NCBI GenBank assembly: GCA_046497225.1
Contig: JAWOGA010000052.1
Coordinates: forward strand, 1 to 26,976
DNA from: JAXHLG01 sp046497225
GTDB lineage: Bacteria; Patescibacteriota; Minisyncoccia; Moranbacterales; DUUL01
Direction of reading: 5' to 3'
DNA: 26,976 nt
The position numbers were made by a program, and so were the translations under genes. Below are positions 1-7,620 of this stretch, piece after piece. Positions within the stretch are counted from its first letter, which is position 1. Every line of letters starts with the position of its first letter. The notes beneath the pieces are model-generated. The model was given only the letters and a program-made list of their open reading frames with translations. It had not been told where the DNA came from and did no database searches.

Positions 1-180
1 CAAGAAACCGGCCAAAGAGTCTCCCGAGTGGTTACCGATCAACTGGGAAGATACTTCCTCATCGCCAACCCCGGACAATACCTTCTTAAAGTCCGCAGCG
101 TAGGAAGCCATTCCTCAGACATAACCAAGGAGATTACTCTTAAAAAAAGAGGAGCTATTGAAGAGAAGCTGAGGGTTTAG
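1..180 (+). CDS. C-terminal fragment of a carboxypeptidase regulatory-like domain protein
   Basis: Frame 1 is open from the first base to a TAG at 178-180, giving 59 residues; the start lies outside the window. The stretch reading GQRVSRVVTDQLGRYFLI, then ANPGQYLLKVRSVG, matches the beta-sandwich pattern of carboxypeptidase-regulatory-like (Cna-B-like) domains, where a D-x-x-G-R-Y/F turn is followed by an L-x-PGxY-x-L-x-V strand. Such domains are usually extracellular modules in larger surface proteins. Codons here are richer in G and C (ctc, gcc, cgc) than in the genes to the right, so this end of the window may have a different history. The domain assignment is from pattern recognition; the rest of the protein cannot be seen. 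Confidence 0.6.
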   Translation, partial: QETGQRVSRVVTDQLGRYFLIANPGQYLLKVRSVGSHSSDITKEITLKKRGAIEEKLRV

Positions 181-348
181 TAAGTTTAGTAAGTTTGGAA
201 AGTTTGGAAAGTAATTGGTAAATGGGATATTATTGAATCTTGAATTTTGAATTTGTTTGTAACTTGCATCTTGTAATTTGTATCTTTTTATTTTATTCCC
301 TTAATTCTTGCTTCTTGATTCTTGCTTCTGTTTGGAGTTTAAAGCAAC
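181..348. other. Low-complexity AT-rich spacer
   Basis: This spacer is built of short repeated words: gtttagtaagtttggaaag-type units at 181-212, then several variants of ttgaattttg, cttgcatcttg and cttgattcttg. No gene, tRNA or convincing promoter is seen. The A/T-rich word repetition resembles that at 950-1010. Confidence 0.4.
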
Positions 349-386
349 AATAAACCCGACAAACTAGATTTGTCGGGTTTATTTTG
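349..386. terminator. Strong bidirectional intrinsic terminator
   Basis: A perfect 15-bp inverted repeat joins AATAAACCCGACAAA (349-363) and its complement (369-383) across a 5-nt loop, and is followed by TTTT. The arms begin with A-rich and end with T-rich sequence, so the hairpin can terminate from both sides. It lies between the upstream partial gene on the plus strand and the tRNA-Ser transcript on the minus strand. Confidence 0.85.
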
Positions 387-467
387 GCGCCTGGCTCTGA
401 ATAGAGGCTAGACTATTGTAAACTAAATAGAACAGACGGGAATCGAGATTATTTGTAAAATATATGT

Positions 468-557
<90 letters not shown>

Positions 558-560
558 GTT

Positions 561-800
561 TTATTTAAATCTTTTTCTAATATCTTTCTTTCCGTCGCTG
601 CTTTTCAGAAAGCGTTCTCTTTTTTCCGCAATCTTTTTACTTGAATAAACTTCATAACAAATTAATTTTAAAGGTTGTCTGCCTTTCGTTGATTTAACTT
701 TCTTTTGATTGTGCTCTTTAATTCTCCTTTGTAAATTGCCGGTTATTCCTATATAAAATTTTTTATCCTTCAAGCTTAATAGAATATAAACAAAATACAT
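561..800 (-). CDS. Small GIY-YIG nuclease (UPF0213-like), associated with a split tRNA
   Basis: This 79-aa protein is a minimal GIY-YIG domain. The first strand MYFVYILLS stands in for GIY, YIG follows at about residue 16 (KFYIGITG), the conserved Arg lies in NLQRRIKEHN, and the conserved Glu in KRERFLK. The family cuts DNA with one metal ion; single-domain members occur as repair-like proteins and in mobile or homing contexts. The reading frame extends upstream to 893, but the start at 800 is preferred because GAGGTG sits 7 nt before it, and the longer form would translate the GC-rich hairpin and part of the truncated tRNA. The gene lies between a truncated and an intact copy of tRNA-Ser on the same strand, which suggests a homing or target-restoring element. 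That role is inferred. Confidence 0.85.
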   Translation of the reverse strand: MYFVYILLSLKDKKFYIGITGNLQRRIKEHNQKKVKSTKGRQPLKLICYEVYSSKKIAEKRERFLKSSDGKKDIRKRFK

Positions 801-842
801 ACACACCTCAAAGTATTTTAGCATTTTAAGATAAGGATTTGT

Positions 843-874
843 CCGGCATCCGCCGGACGCCCGGCGTATGCCGG
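843..874. repeat. GC-rich REP-like palindrome
   Basis: CCGGCAT (843-849) pairs with ATGCCGG (868-874). Inside this, CGCCGG (851-856) pairs with CCGGCG (861-866) around the loop ACGC, with one C/T mismatch between the two helices. The 13-bp stem is almost entirely G/C in an AT-rich genome, so it stands out as foreign or mobile. It lies between the truncated tRNA-Ser copy and the GIY-YIG gene. Confidence 0.85.
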
Positions 875-875
875 G

Positions 876-946
876 CGAACCCTCGGTCGCCAATAGACGA
901 CAACACCTTAGCAGGGTGCCCCTTTCGACCGCTCAGGCACCTCTCC
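876..946 (-). pseudogene. 3'-truncated copy of tRNA-Ser(GCU)
   Basis: Positions 876-946 are identical over 71 bp to 487-557, the 5' part of the intact tRNA-Ser: acceptor 5' strand, D-arm, anticodon arm, variable arm, and T-arm up to TTCG. The match ends inside the T-loop, where GC-rich hairpin sequence replaces the rest of the T-arm, the acceptor 3' strand and CCA. It cannot fold as a full tRNA. It is best read as the original 5' part of the gene, split by insertion of the GIY-YIG unit. Confidence 0.9.
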
Positions 947-1097
947 TTGAAAATTCAAAAATCAAAACTCAAAAGTCAAAATGACAAAGTAAAAATCAAA
1001 AAAATGACAAGTAACAAACTTTAACTTATTATTTTTTTAAGGGATTTATTACAATGGGAATTGTTTATGATAATTCAAAATTCAAATATCCAAGTTT

Positions 1098-1865
1098 CTA
1101 TCTTTGCCTGGCTATTACTATAGCGGAAATTGACTTTGGTTGCAAGGGCTGGATTTGAGAGGCGCATTCAAAAAGGGTGCTGCCGGAAGAGCATACATCG
1201 TCTACCAAGAGAACGCGCTTATTTTTTATTTTAGCCAAATTTTCTTTATTAGTATTAACGCGGAAAGCGTTTTTGATATTTTCTCGGCGCTGGGCGGCTT
1301 TTTTGATGTTTGCTTGGGAGGGGGTGTTTTTTACTCTTTGGAGTATTTGACTGTCTATTGGAATATCTAAATTGGTCAACAAATGCTCTCCAATTTTTTC
1401 CGCTAAAAGCGCTGATTGGTTGAATCCTCTCCAGCGAAGACGAAAAGGATGCAGGGGAACGGGGATAATTAAATCCGGGATGATTAGTTCGTGTTTTTTG
1501 ATTGCTTTTATTAATATTTCAGAGAGTGGATCAGCTAATTCAAAGGCAAACTTATATTTGTATTGATGGATTAATTTTTTAATGAGAGCGTCCTGATAGT
1601 CAGAAGAAATTAAGAGGCTATGGAGAGGAAAATTGTGTGTTAGGCGATTGCATAATCTGCAAACCTTTCCTCTTTCAGTTGCCGATTTTTGACAAACGGG
1701 GCAGGTTTGTATTTTTTTAATCTCTATTTGATAAAGGCACTCATTGCATAAAAATACTCCTTTTTTTCCGCAAGACTGGCAAATTTTAGGAAACAACAAA
1801 TCAAGCAAATATTTATCTGCTTTTCGGGCGCTTTTGATAATATTATTTTTCACTTCTGGCAACAA
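1098..1865 (-). CDS. comF: ComF family phosphoribosyltransferase-like protein
   Basis: This 255-aa protein has the ComF layout. An N-terminal double zinc finger (CQSC and CNEC, then CPVC and CRLC, residues about 34-75) is followed by a type I phosphoribosyltransferase fold with IIPVPLHPFRLRWRGFNQS and the PRPP-binding loop VLLVDDVCSSGST (about residues 215-227). ComF proteins are linked to natural transformation, acting in the cytoplasm on incoming single-stranded DNA together with helicase/primase factors; the exact reaction is unsettled. The start overlaps the end of the upstream clpC-like gene by 23 bp, so the two are probably translated from one message. The T4P cluster on the other strand makes a DNA-uptake role plausible. 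Confidence 0.9.
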   Translation of the reverse strand: MLPEVKNNIIKSARKADKYLLDLLFPKICQSCGKKGVFLCNECLYQIEIKKIQTCPVCQKSATERGKVCRLCNRLTHNFPLHSLLISSDYQDALIKKLIHQYKYKFAFELADPLSEILIKAIKKHELIIPDLIIPVPLHPFRLRWRGFNQSALLAEKIGEHLLTNLDIPIDSQILQRVKNTPSQANIKKAAQRRENIKNAFRVNTNKENLAKIKNKRVLLVDDVCSSGSTLFECASQIQPLQPKSISAIVIARQR

Positions 1866-4299
1866 AATGTTGGTCTTTTTTGGTTATTCTAATTTTTTTA
1901 GTATTAGTCCCGACTATTTTTTTGGCAATTAATGGCTCGAGATGCTCTTCAATTTGTTTCTTTATTAAACGAGCTCCTTGCTTGGAATCATAGCTTTTTT
2001 GAGCGATTTCTTTGATTACTTCTTTCTCTACTTGGAGGGTGATTTTGTTATCCTTTAACCTTTTTTGAAGAGTTTTTAATTCATTGTTGACGATTTTTTC
2101 GATGTCTTGTTTTGTTAGGTGGTTGAAAATCAATATGCTGTCCAGTCTATTGATTAATTCTATAGGCAAGGTTTCCTCCAGTGTTTTAAAAATCTTTTTC
2201 TGGATTGCGGATTTTTCTTGAGCAGATTCTTCTTTGCCTTCTTCAAAACCTATTTGAGAAAAATTGTTGAGTTCATTTGTTCCGATATTTGAAGTTAAAA
2301 TAATAATAGCATTTTTAAAACTAACCACTCTTCCTTTGGAATCGGCGATCTCTCCTTCATCTAAAATTTGAAGAAGAATATTTAAAACATTTTTATCCGC
2401 TTTTTCAATTTCATCAAACAAGACTACGCTGTAGGGATTTCTTCTGATTTTTTCTGTAAGTTCTCCGCTTTCTTCATAGCCTACATACCCGGCCGGAGCG
2501 CCCAGCAGTCTGGAAACGGCATGTTTTTCCATGAACTCGCTCATATTGATTTGGATTAAACTTCCCTTTTCAGTTGCGGATAAAGCTTTTGATAATATTT
2601 TGGCGGTCATTGTTTTTCCGATTCCCGAGGAGCCTATAAACAGAAAAGACCCAAAAGGTTTATCAGGGTTGGTTACACCGCTGGATCTTCTAAGTAGAGC
2701 CTGATGGATTTTTTCAATAGCTTCTTTTTGGCCGATTACATTTTTTTGAAGCGTGTTTTTGATTTGGCGAGGAGTGTTGGAGTCATTTTCTTTGATCAAG
2801 GAGAGAGGAATATTGGAATGAGTGGAGACAATCTCTCTTACATCATCAATTTCTAATTTAATCGGATTTTTCTTTTCCAGCTGCCGGAGCTGTTTTTTCA
2901 TCATTTCAAGTTCTCCTTGTAATATACTTTCTTTTTCTCTTAATTGAATAGCCTCTTCATAACGATCGTTCATAACGAGGGTTTCTTTGTTTTGAGTAAT
3001 CCTTTTTATGTCTTCGGTCTTCTGGGAAATTTGATTGTAGAGATCAATGTTTTCGGTCTTGGTTCTTTTTTTTGCCGAGCTTTCATCAATTAAATCTATG
3101 GCGCTATCCGGAAGAAATTTGTCGCTGAAATATCTTTTAGCCAATCCGGGGACCTGGGAGACAACCTCATTTGATATTTTTATGTTATGGTATTTTTCAT
3201 ATAAAGGTTTGATTCCTTGTAATACTTTTTTTGTCTCTTGAATAGTTGGCTCTTCTACGTAAACAGACTGGAATCTTCTCTCCAGCGCGGGGTCTTTTTC
3301 TATATTTTTTCTATATTCGTCTATAGTAGTGGCGCCAATCATTTGGATTTCTCCTCTGGATAAGGCTGGCTTTAATATATTGGCAGCATCCATGCCTCCT
3401 ATTGCGTTGCCTGCTCCGGTTAAATTATGGACTTCGTCTATAAAAAGTATTACATTGGGGTTCTGTTTGGCTTCTTTAATAATCTCTTTTAAACGTGATT
3501 CAAATTCTCCTCGGAAATTTGTTCCAGCTACCAGTAGTCCCAAATCAAGACTTATTATTTTTTTATCGTTTAAGTAAAAAGGAGCCGTCTTGCTGTTTAT
3601 TTTTTGAGCTAAACCTTCTATTATGGCAGTTTTTCCTACTCCGGGCTCCCCTATGAGAACAGGGTTGTTTTTGGTTTTTCTGCCTAAAATATTGGAAATT
3701 CTTTCCAATTCGCAATCTCTTCCCACAAGAATGTGTTGATGGGAGTCGGCTTGTTCATTAAAATTTGTTCCGAATTCGGTTAAGTAAGATTTTTTTTGTT
3801 TACTATTGCCCGTGGAAAAAAAATTTTCAATTAAAGAATTCATTTCTCCCATAAAATCGTGAGAGCCTCCGGTGTGTTCGCCAAAGCTGTTTTCCTGCTT
3901 TTTGTTTAGAGTCGCTCCACCCGAATTTTTTTTAAAGTGTTTCCTGAAGAAATTTTTTTCTTTTGTTGCCAATAAGGACAATAAGGCATGAAAAAGGTGC
4001 TCTGTTCCAACAAAAGGAGTCTGAGAAGCGGAGGCGATTTGATGTGATTTTATTATAACTTCATGCGCGTTGATTGCAATTTTCCTCTTCTTGATTTCTT
4101 GGTTAGCAGGAAGACTTTTTACTGAAAGCCCTGAATTTTTGAGAACAATTTCTCCTAAACTTCCTTTTTGGTTGGCTATTGCTTTTAGTAAAAATAGAGC
4201 ATTGATTTTTTTGAAATTAACAGAATTGCTCATTTTTTTACTTTTATTTAACGCTTCAAGAGCGTTTTTGGTCATTCTTTTTTTAATATCGGAATTCAT
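1843..4299 (-). CDS. clpC: ClpC/ClpB-type AAA+ unfoldase, two ATPase domains
   Basis: This 818-aa Hsp100 protein has a Clp N-domain (about 1-150), a first AAA+ module with Walker A GEPGVGKT at 217-224 and Walker B FIDE at 286-289, and a short coiled-coil/UVR-like middle region (about 440-500, ERYEEAIQLREK-like). A second module has Walker A GSSGIGKT at 556-563 and Walker B LFDEIEKA near 629, and the D2-small C-terminal domain ends in GARLIKKQIEEHL. It would use ATP to thread proteins, either to ClpP (ClpC role) or for disaggregation (ClpB role). The short middle region favours ClpC, but no ClpP is in the window. Upstream of the ATG at 4299 there is no clear ribosome site. The downstream comF overlaps by 23 bp. 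Confidence 0.9.
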   Translation of the reverse strand: MNSDIKKRMTKNALEALNKSKKMSNSVNFKKINALFLLKAIANQKGSLGEIVLKNSGLSVKSLPANQEIKKRKIAINAHEVIIKSHQIASASQTPFVGTEHLFHALLSLLATKEKNFFRKHFKKNSGGATLNKKQENSFGEHTGGSHDFMGEMNSLIENFFSTGNSKQKKSYLTEFGTNFNEQADSHQHILVGRDCELERISNILGRKTKNNPVLIGEPGVGKTAIIEGLAQKINSKTAPFYLNDKKIISLDLGLLVAGTNFRGEFESRLKEIIKEAKQNPNVILFIDEVHNLTGAGNAIGGMDAANILKPALSRGEIQMIGATTIDEYRKNIEKDPALERRFQSVYVEEPTIQETKKVLQGIKPLYEKYHNIKISNEVVSQVPGLAKRYFSDKFLPDSAIDLIDESSAKKRTKTENIDLYNQISQKTEDIKRITQNKETLVMNDRYEEAIQLREKESILQGELEMMKKQLRQLEKKNPIKLEIDDVREIVSTHSNIPLSLIKENDSNTPRQIKNTLQKNVIGQKEAIEKIHQALLRRSSGVTNPDKPFGSFLFIGSSGIGKTMTAKILSKALSATEKGSLIQINMSEFMEKHAVSRLLGAPAGYVGYEESGELTEKIRRNPYSVVLFDEIEKADKNVLNILLQILDEGEIADSKGRVVSFKNAIIILTSNIGTNELNNFSQIGFEEGKEESAQEKSAIQKKIFKTLEETLPIELINRLDSILIFNHLTKQDIEKIVNNELKTLQKRLKDNKITLQVEKEVIKEIAQKSYDSKQGARLIKKQIEEHLEPLIAKKIVGTNTKKIRITKKDQHFVARSEK

Positions 4300-4698
4300 G
4301 AAATTGCAGTTTAATAACTAAAATAATTTTAAAATGTTTACAAAATATTTTTTATAAATATAATTAGGGTAGAGTACTTAGTTTTAGTTGATTGTTCTAA
4401 AAAAATAAAAAAAACATATCAGGGCGACAAAGTAATATTCCGGTGATAATAACAGGCTTGTTTTTCAAAAATCTTTCAAAGCCTTTTCCACGGTTATTGA
4501 ATAATACAAAGAATTAGAAAACACAAGCTGACTCTTATTGCGCATAATATTATACGAAAAGATTTACTATTTTTTTCAATGAATTGCGTCTCAATAAATT
4601 ATCTGTTATTATTAGTTTAAGATATCACATTATTGGCTTTTTATCAAGGCAGGCTAAACATAAAATTATTTATTCTTTGATGAACGGTGTAAACAAAA

Positions 4699-4727
4699 TT
4701 GTCAAAGAAAAAAAAATCTGTTAGAAT
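4699..4727 (+). promoter_or_regulatory. Sigma70-like promoter upstream of pilM (distal)
   Basis: TTGTCA at 4699-4704 and TAGAAT at 4722-4727 are separated by 17 bp. The predicted transcript would start near 4734, giving a leader of about 137 nt before the GTG of pilM. Confidence 0.6.
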
Positions 4728-4763
4728 ATGATGGCAATATAAGGTTATTTTTCAAGCTAAGAT

Positions 4764-4791
4764 TTGAAAAATAAATAATTTATGTTACAAT
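4764..4791 (+). promoter_or_regulatory. Sigma70-like promoter upstream of pilM (proximal)
   Basis: TTGAAA at 4764-4769 and TACAAT at 4786-4791 are separated by 16 bp, with a TG-containing sequence just before the -10. With the distal site this makes a tandem promoter pair. The leader would be about 73 nt. Confidence 0.55.
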
Positions 4792-4870
4792 TAGCGTCAC
4801 TTAGTGAAGTTGGAAAAATTATAAAATAGAAACAATTTAAAAAAGATATAAAAATTAAATTTTTAAAAAA

Positions 4871-6040
4871 GTGGAAATTAATTCACAGTTTCAAAAGTAT
4901 ATCGATAACTTTAAAAAGGCTTTTGAAAGAGAGAAGACTCATTCCATAGGAGTTGATGTAGGCGGAAATAATTTTAAAATTGTGGAGTTGGAAAAAAAAG
5001 GCGGTGAAGTTGTTTTAAAAAATTATGCCTTGGTTAAGGTTGATGAGAAAATTATAGACGGAGAAGGCGGTTTGATAAATAATCAAACCGGTGAATTGCT
5101 GGCAAAAATTTTTGATGAGCTTGGAATTAAATCCAGAACAATAAACATTGCCTTGCCTTCTTCCTCTTCCTTGATAACATTAATTGATGTCAATAGCGAG
5201 GGAGAAAGCGGTGACTACATCAATCAGGCAGTGGAACTGGAAGCGCCTAAGTATATCCCGGTTGATTTGAACGAGGTGATTTATGATTGGGAAGTTATTC
5301 CCGAGCAGGATTTGGAGTCGGAAAAAGAAGAGGTTGATGGAAAAAAAGAGGAACAAAATGAGCAAAATATTCAAGAAGAAAAAAGAGATAAAAATAACAA
5401 AAAAGTGTTATTAGTGTCTGTAATGAAAAGAATAATTAAAAAGTTTGAAAAAGTTTTTTATGATAATGAATTTGAAATAGATTATCTGGAGGTGGATTGT
5501 TTCCCTGTGAAAAAGGCTTTAATTAGAAATAGCAGGAAAAACTATATCATTTTGGATATAGGAGGAAAGCTGTCTAGTATTGCGGGGGTTTACAGAGGGA
5601 ATATTATTTTTAATAGAAATATTGATGTAGCAGGAGATCGCTTGACTGAATTGATAGCCAATACTATGGGTGTCGGTAAAAATAAAGCGGAGAAAATTAA
5701 AATCGAGAAGGGATTTAACAATGAATCTTCTAAATTGGTGGAAAATGTTATCGAACCCTTTTTCTCTTCTATAGTTGATCAAACAAAGAGCTCAATTAAT
5801 GAATTCTCTTCTTTTTTCAAAAAAGAAGATATTAGCGCGGTTGTTTTAACAGGGGGAACCTCTCAAATAAAGGGACTGAAAAACTATTTAGAAAAAGAGC
5901 TGGGAATTAAGGTTTATTATGGCAATCCTTGGGCTGGAGTGGAATATCCCAAAAAAATAGAGGGCAAGTTAATGTCAGCGAGTCCTTATTTTTCTGTTGC
6001 TATGGGATTGGCATTGATGGGATTTAGAAGTAAAAAATGA
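4871..6040 (+). CDS. pilM: Type IV pilus assembly protein PilM
   Basis: This 389-aa actin-like ATPase of the FtsA/PilM family lies on the cytoplasmic face and binds the N-terminus of PilN. The first phosphate loop is HSIGVDVGGNNFKIVELE (24-41), the second phosphate region is IILDIGG (226-232), and the adenosine-site motif VVLTGGTSQIKGL lies near residues 318-330. Residues about 145-178 form an insertion rich in Glu, Lys and Asn that is not typical of PilM and probably forms a flexible loop. The start is GTG, with no clear ribosome site. It begins the T4P operon, 39 bp before pilN, behind tandem promoters. Confidence 0.92.
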   Translation: MEINSQFQKYIDNFKKAFEREKTHSIGVDVGGNNFKIVELEKKGGEVVLKNYALVKVDEKIIDGEGGLINNQTGELLAKIFDELGIKSRTINIALPSSSSLITLIDVNSEGESGDYINQAVELEAPKYIPVDLNEVIYDWEVIPEQDLESEKEEVDGKKEEQNEQNIQEEKRDKNNKKVLLVSVMKRIIKKFEKVFYDNEFEIDYLEVDCFPVKKALIRNSRKNYIILDIGGKLSSIAGVYRGNIIFNRNIDVAGDRLTELIANTMGVGKNKAEKIKIEKGFNNESSKLVENVIEPFFSSIVDQTKSSINEFSSFFKKEDISAVVLTGGTSQIKGLKNYLEKELGIKVYYGNPWAGVEYPKKIEGKLMSASPYFSVAMGLALMGFRSKK

Positions 6041-6079
6041 GGCAAAAGAGAATATTTTGATAAAATTTAAAATAAAAAA

Positions 6080-6613
6080 ATGAAAAAAGGAATAAACCTT
6101 AAAAGTGAAGGAGAGGCAAAAAGAGAGAAGAACGAAAAAAGCCCGATGTCAACTGTTTTGAGTACAGTTATTTTATTGTTAGTTTTAGCTTCATACGGGG
6201 GAGTATTTTATTTAAAGAAAAAAACTGATCAAGATCTCAAAAAATATGAAAAAGAAATAAAAAGAGTAGCTCCGAAGCTGCAAAACGAAAATTATCTTGA
6301 GTTTTACAATATTCAAAGAAAGAATTTTTTCATAAAAGAAACACTGGATAATTTTGGAAGTGTTCCGTGCAGTCAAAAATTAAGAATTCTTTCTGAAGCA
6401 ACTTTGCCCCAAACCGTTTTTGAGAAACTTGATCTTTTAAATAAGGAAAAAGGAGGTACTGCAGAAGTAGGTTTTATTGCTCCCAGTAGAGAGTATGTAG
6501 CCGATCAAATTAATTCCTACAAGAAAAACGAGAGTATTAGCAAAGCAAGCCTTAAAAGCGTTGAGTATGAGGAAGGATCTTTTTTGGCAGACTTAGAAAT
6601 TAATTTTAAATAA
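6080..6613 (+). CDS. pilN: Type IV pilus inner-membrane protein PilN-like
   Basis: This 177-aa bitopic protein has a basic cytoplasmic N-terminus, one membrane segment at about residues 25-44 (TVLSTVILLLVLASYGGVFY), a coiled region (about 46-75), and a small C-terminal globular domain. It sits between pilM and a pilO-like gene, which is the standard order. PilN binds PilM by its N-terminal tail and pairs with PilO outside the membrane. The usual PilN tail motif INLLP is replaced by a weaker GINLKSEG. The assignment rests on topology and context more than sequence identity. Confidence 0.75.
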   Translation: MKKGINLKSEGEAKREKNEKSPMSTVLSTVILLLVLASYGGVFYLKKKTDQDLKKYEKEIKRVAPKLQNENYLEFYNIQRKNFFIKETLDNFGSVPCSQKLRILSEATLPQTVFEKLDLLNKEKGGTAEVGFIAPSREYVADQINSYKKNESISKASLKSVEYEEGSFLADLEINFK

Positions 6614-6629
6614 TAAATAATGTCAATTT

Positions 6630-7550
6630 ATGCAAAGTAAGATATTATTTCTACCGCTTTCGATCATCCTGGCAGTCACTTTATTTATAATGTTTATAAA
6701 GCCGGATTGGGATATGTATCAAAATAAAAAACAAGATCTTGCGGAGATGAAACAAAAAAGCGATGATTTGAATGAAAAGTATGATCAAGCGGAGAAAGAA
6801 ATGAGTAAATTTAACAATTTAGATGAACCAAGCAGAAAGTTGATTCAAGAGGCTGTTCCCGGGGGATTTAAAGAAGACTCTTTTGTGTTTTCATTGTCTG
6901 AAATTATTGATAAAAACGGAGTTTTATTTGAAGGAATGAGTTTTCATGAACTCAGAGATCATGAAAAAGATGATGATGAGGAAGGTGAGCAGGGAGGCTT
7001 CGACGTTGAACCGATCGGCTTAGAGTTGTCTGTTTATGGTGATTACTTGAGTGTAAGGAAATTTATTTACGCTCTGGAAACAATGAATAGAATTTCTAAT
7101 GTGAAAGAAGTTTCCTTTTCAGTAGATGAAAATGAAGAAGGGGAAAAATTAACACAAACGGGAATAAACTTTGATATTTACAAGCAAGATGACATGGAAG
7201 ATGAGAAAAAAATGGCCGGGTTATTTCCTTCTGGTAAAGTTTGGGAGAGTATAATTTCAGAGGGATTTGAAAGTGATTTTGTGGAAAAATTCAGAGAGGG
7301 GCGCTCAGGGATTGCAAGTTTTGATCCTGATTTATCAGGAGCGGGAAAAGAAGATTTATTTGAAGATTTTGCTAGAGCAAAAAAAGCCGAAAACAACCAA
7401 GAAAATAACACAGAAGGAGATGAGGAGCCTGCAGACGAACAAAATGAGTCCGCGCAAGGTGAAGATTCTGAAGTAGAAGATGGAGGCGAACAAAACGAGG
7501 CTGAACAAGATGAAGGTTCTGAAACAGAAGATGTAGACGAAGAGGAATAA
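6630..7550 (+). CDS. pilO: Type IV pilus protein PilO-like with acidic C-terminal tail
   Basis: This 306-aa protein has an N-terminal membrane segment (about 4-22), a coiled coil (about 28-65), and a ferredoxin-like PilO domain with the family-like stretch LELSVYGDYLSVRKFIYALETMNRI (about 131-155). PilO pairs with PilN to form the platform that aligns the pilus motor. The last 50 or so residues are almost only Glu, Asp, Gln, Asn and Gly, which is unusual for PilO; in a cell without an outer membrane this tail would face the peptidoglycan or outside. An ATG ten bases upstream is out of frame and ends at once, so 6630 is chosen. No pilP or pilQ follows. Confidence 0.8.
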   Translation: MQSKILFLPLSIILAVTLFIMFIKPDWDMYQNKKQDLAEMKQKSDDLNEKYDQAEKEMSKFNNLDEPSRKLIQEAVPGGFKEDSFVFSLSEIIDKNGVLFEGMSFHELRDHEKDDDEEGEQGGFDVEPIGLELSVYGDYLSVRKFIYALETMNRISNVKEVSFSVDENEEGEKLTQTGINFDIYKQDDMEDEKKMAGLFPSGKVWESIISEGFESDFVEKFREGRSGIASFDPDLSGAGKEDLFEDFARAKKAENNQENNTEGDEEPADEQNESAQGEDSEVEDGGEQNEAEQDEGSETEDVDEEE

Positions 7551-7620
7551 GAATTAATTTTTTATATAGTTTTTATCTCTTGTTGTTTTATTTAAATATT
7601 TTAAATTTTATTGTTTTGCA

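Larger units (their letters stand above)
4300..4870. other. Divergent intergenic region between clpC and the pilus cluster
   Basis: This region of about 570 bp is AT-rich and no gene is recognised in it. The right-hand part holds two sigma70-like promoters facing the pilus genes, listed separately. A possible weak stem, AGGCTT with AAGCCT near 4453-4485, is visible. For the leftward clpC promoter only weak matches are seen. Confidence 0.5.

Noticed and set aside
801..893. Upstream extension of the GIY-YIG gene to 893, giving 110 residues
   Set aside because: It would translate the GC-rich hairpin and part of the truncated tRNA, and a good GAGGTG ribosome site lies just before the ATG at 800.
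839..1024. 61-aa plus-strand frame over the hairpin and tRNA copy
   Set aside because: It is a translation of the palindrome, the tRNA antisense and A-rich repeat, with no protein-like features.
4300..4400. Promoter for the clpC-comF unit
   Set aside because: On the minus strand TTGTAA is present but no good -10 lies at normal spacing, so no site is claimed.
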